Shown here one piece after another: positions 63,196-64,000 of a DNA stretch of 64,000 nucleotides. The notes below the pieces were generated by a model that was given only the letters and a program-made list of their open reading frames with translations, searched no databases and was not told where the DNA came from. The stretch is from Alphaproteobacteria bacterium CG11_big_fil_rev_8_21_14_0_20_39_49. GTDB taxonomy: Bacteria; Pseudomonadota; Alphaproteobacteria; Rickettsiales; UBA6187. Position 1 is the stretch's first letter. Every line of letters begins with the position of its first letter. The position numbers and the translations under genes are program-made. The DNA lies in contig PCXK01000015.1 of the NCBI GenBank assembly GCA_002787635.1, positions 1-64,000 of the forward strand. Direction: 5' to 3'.

Positions 63196-63660
63196 ATGTC
63201 TTCAGATAAGGCAAATTTGTCCAAAGAAAATACATCTTCAAAGACTGCCGCTTGCCCTAAATGCGGAGGAGATAATGCTATTAAGAGCGGTCTGGTGCAG
63301 GGCGAACAACGCTGGAAATGCAAGGGTTGTTCTTATCAATATACAAGGGTTAATAAGCGTGGTCGCCCTATATGGCAAAAATCACTTTCGGTATTTCTTT
63401 ATAGTAGCGGCGTTCCAATGAGTACTATTGCCGAAATATTCGACGTAAGTCCCAGCACTATTTTAAAATGGGTAAGGAAGTTCTCACAAGACCATGTCCA
63501 AATACCGACGGACAATATCGCACGTATTTTGGAACTAAAAGAAATACAAAGCCATATTGAGCAAAGTTGTGAAAAAGGCTCTCCCGCCTTGTGTATCTCG
63601 ATATATGATGAAATCTTTAAAAACAGCAAGGGAATCTTGGTTTCTAAGCGTTTATCCTAA
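63196..63660 (+). CDS. InsA-like zinc-ribbon and HTH protein, transposase-derived
   Basis: The 154-residue protein has a zinc ribbon (CPKCGGDNAIKSGLVQGEQRWKCKGCSYQYT, with two CxxC pairs) like the InsA part of IS1, then an HTH (YSSGVPMSTIAEIFDVSPSTILKWVRKF at about residues 73-100) and a helical tail. There is no DDE transposase domain and no terminal inverted repeats were found. It may be the regulatory half of a lost IS or a domesticated DNA-binding protein. It is divergent from pelD. Confidence 0.75.
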   Translation: MSSDKANLSKENTSSKTAACPKCGGDNAIKSGLVQGEQRWKCKGCSYQYTRVNKRGRPIWQKSLSVFLYSSGVPMSTIAEIFDVSPSTILKWVRKFSQDHVQIPTDNIARILELKEIQSHIEQSCEKGSPALCISIYDEIFKNSKGILVSKRLS

Positions 63661-63829
63661 TGTAGTAATTCCTCATAGATAACATTTTTCATTTTTAATA
63701 ATGCTGTAATCACTCGGATTTTCGAAGAAGATTATAAGATGATTTTTTCCGTTATCTGACAAGGTAAAAATAAGCATCAACAAAGGGCGAGTACTATATA
63801 GTATTTTCTAATTGGAACAGCACTATGAT

Positions 63830-63912
63830 TTGTCACCCCGTTTTTATAACGGGGGCCGGTGCGGTGTTGCAAGCACTTCCGGACCCCGTCATACGACGGG
63901 GTGGCACAAATA
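63830..63912. repeat. GTCACCCCG-type palindromic repeat
   Basis: GTCACCCCGTTTTTATAACGGGG and ACCCCGTCATACGACGGGGTGGCAC, around a GCAAGC-centred spacer, form a double hairpin. The gap 63661-64000 holds this repeat and the hairpin at the window edge, and no gene. Confidence 0.65.
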
Positions 63913-63960
63913 GAAGGCACAGAGGTTACTTGGAGTTATATATGATTTGCATTGCCATCA

Positions 63961-64000
63961 TTTTTCCCAAATAATGCAAAATAACATTATTTAGGAAAAA
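63961..64000. other. inverted repeat at the window edge
   Basis: TTTTTCCCAAATAATG and CATTATTTAGGAAAAA are inverted with one mismatch. The window ends here, so whether it is a terminator or the end of a larger element cannot be seen. Confidence 0.4.

Overview
The window is AT-rich alphaproteobacterial DNA. The evidence is the gene set: the rseP-bamA-skp-lpxD-fabZ-lpxA-lpxI cluster with the alphaproteobacterial LpxI, an SDHAF4/DUF1674 miniprotein, fumC-lptF-lptG, a phaA-phaB pair, and the OxyR-AhpC-DUF2061-AhpD cluster. A VirB8-VirB9 pair, a secreted EF-hand protein, an RTX protein, a protein with ubiquitin-interacting-motif matches and many palindromic intergenic repeats suggest a host-associated lineage, perhaps in or near Rickettsiales. 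That placement is inference. argF, ilvBH, metZ, pyrE and a fliR gene would fit a lineage less reduced than the obligate intracellular Rickettsiaceae.

Layout. 1-600: the 3' end of 23S rRNA and a 5S rRNA gene. 600-7000: an accessory zone with a four-EF-hand secreted protein bracketed by a partial 5S copy, guaD joined to a SIR2-like remnant, a possible DUF5706 (Pycsar-effector-like) membrane protein, an orphan protein, an RTX protein and a SemiSWEET. 7000-21000: mainly core metabolism and envelope genes (phaA, phaB, aspS, pyrE, lptG, lptF, fumC, dprA), with secreted or outer-membrane proteins and a pseudopilin. 21000-31000: fliR, a 2Fe-2S ferredoxin and the BamA/lipid A operon. 31000-41000: an ABC ATPase, LemA-HtpX, argF followed by virB8-virB9, then ilvB and ilvH split by a palindromic repeat, an unknown gene and a HepT/MntA-type toxin-antitoxin pair. 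41000-52500: SMR transporter, hslO, SDHAF4-like, metZ, tatB, a degenerate MoeA, a CAU tRNA, the OxyR peroxide cluster, pstS and metG. 52800-64000: a FAD-linked oxidase, the UIM-like protein, a Crp/Fnr regulator with a GAAA tetranucleotide tract at its start codon, an atypical response regulator, pelG-pelF-pelE-pelD, and a zinc-ribbon/HTH protein.

Functional links. The lipid A and Bam genes form one envelope-biogenesis operon. OxyR probably controls the divergent peroxidase genes. The Pel genes encode only the inner-membrane part of Pel exopolysaccharide export. Their PelD lacks the usual c-di-GMP-binding GGDEF domain, and two unusual regulators lie just downstream, so control of this Pel system may differ from the Pseudomonas model. 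The most unusual candidate is the 478-residue protein at 54384-55820. It has two good matches and one weak match to the ubiquitin-interacting motif, a eukaryotic signalling element, in a genome that also carries VirB8/VirB9.

All calls come from reading the sequence and from knowledge of the families. No database search was run.
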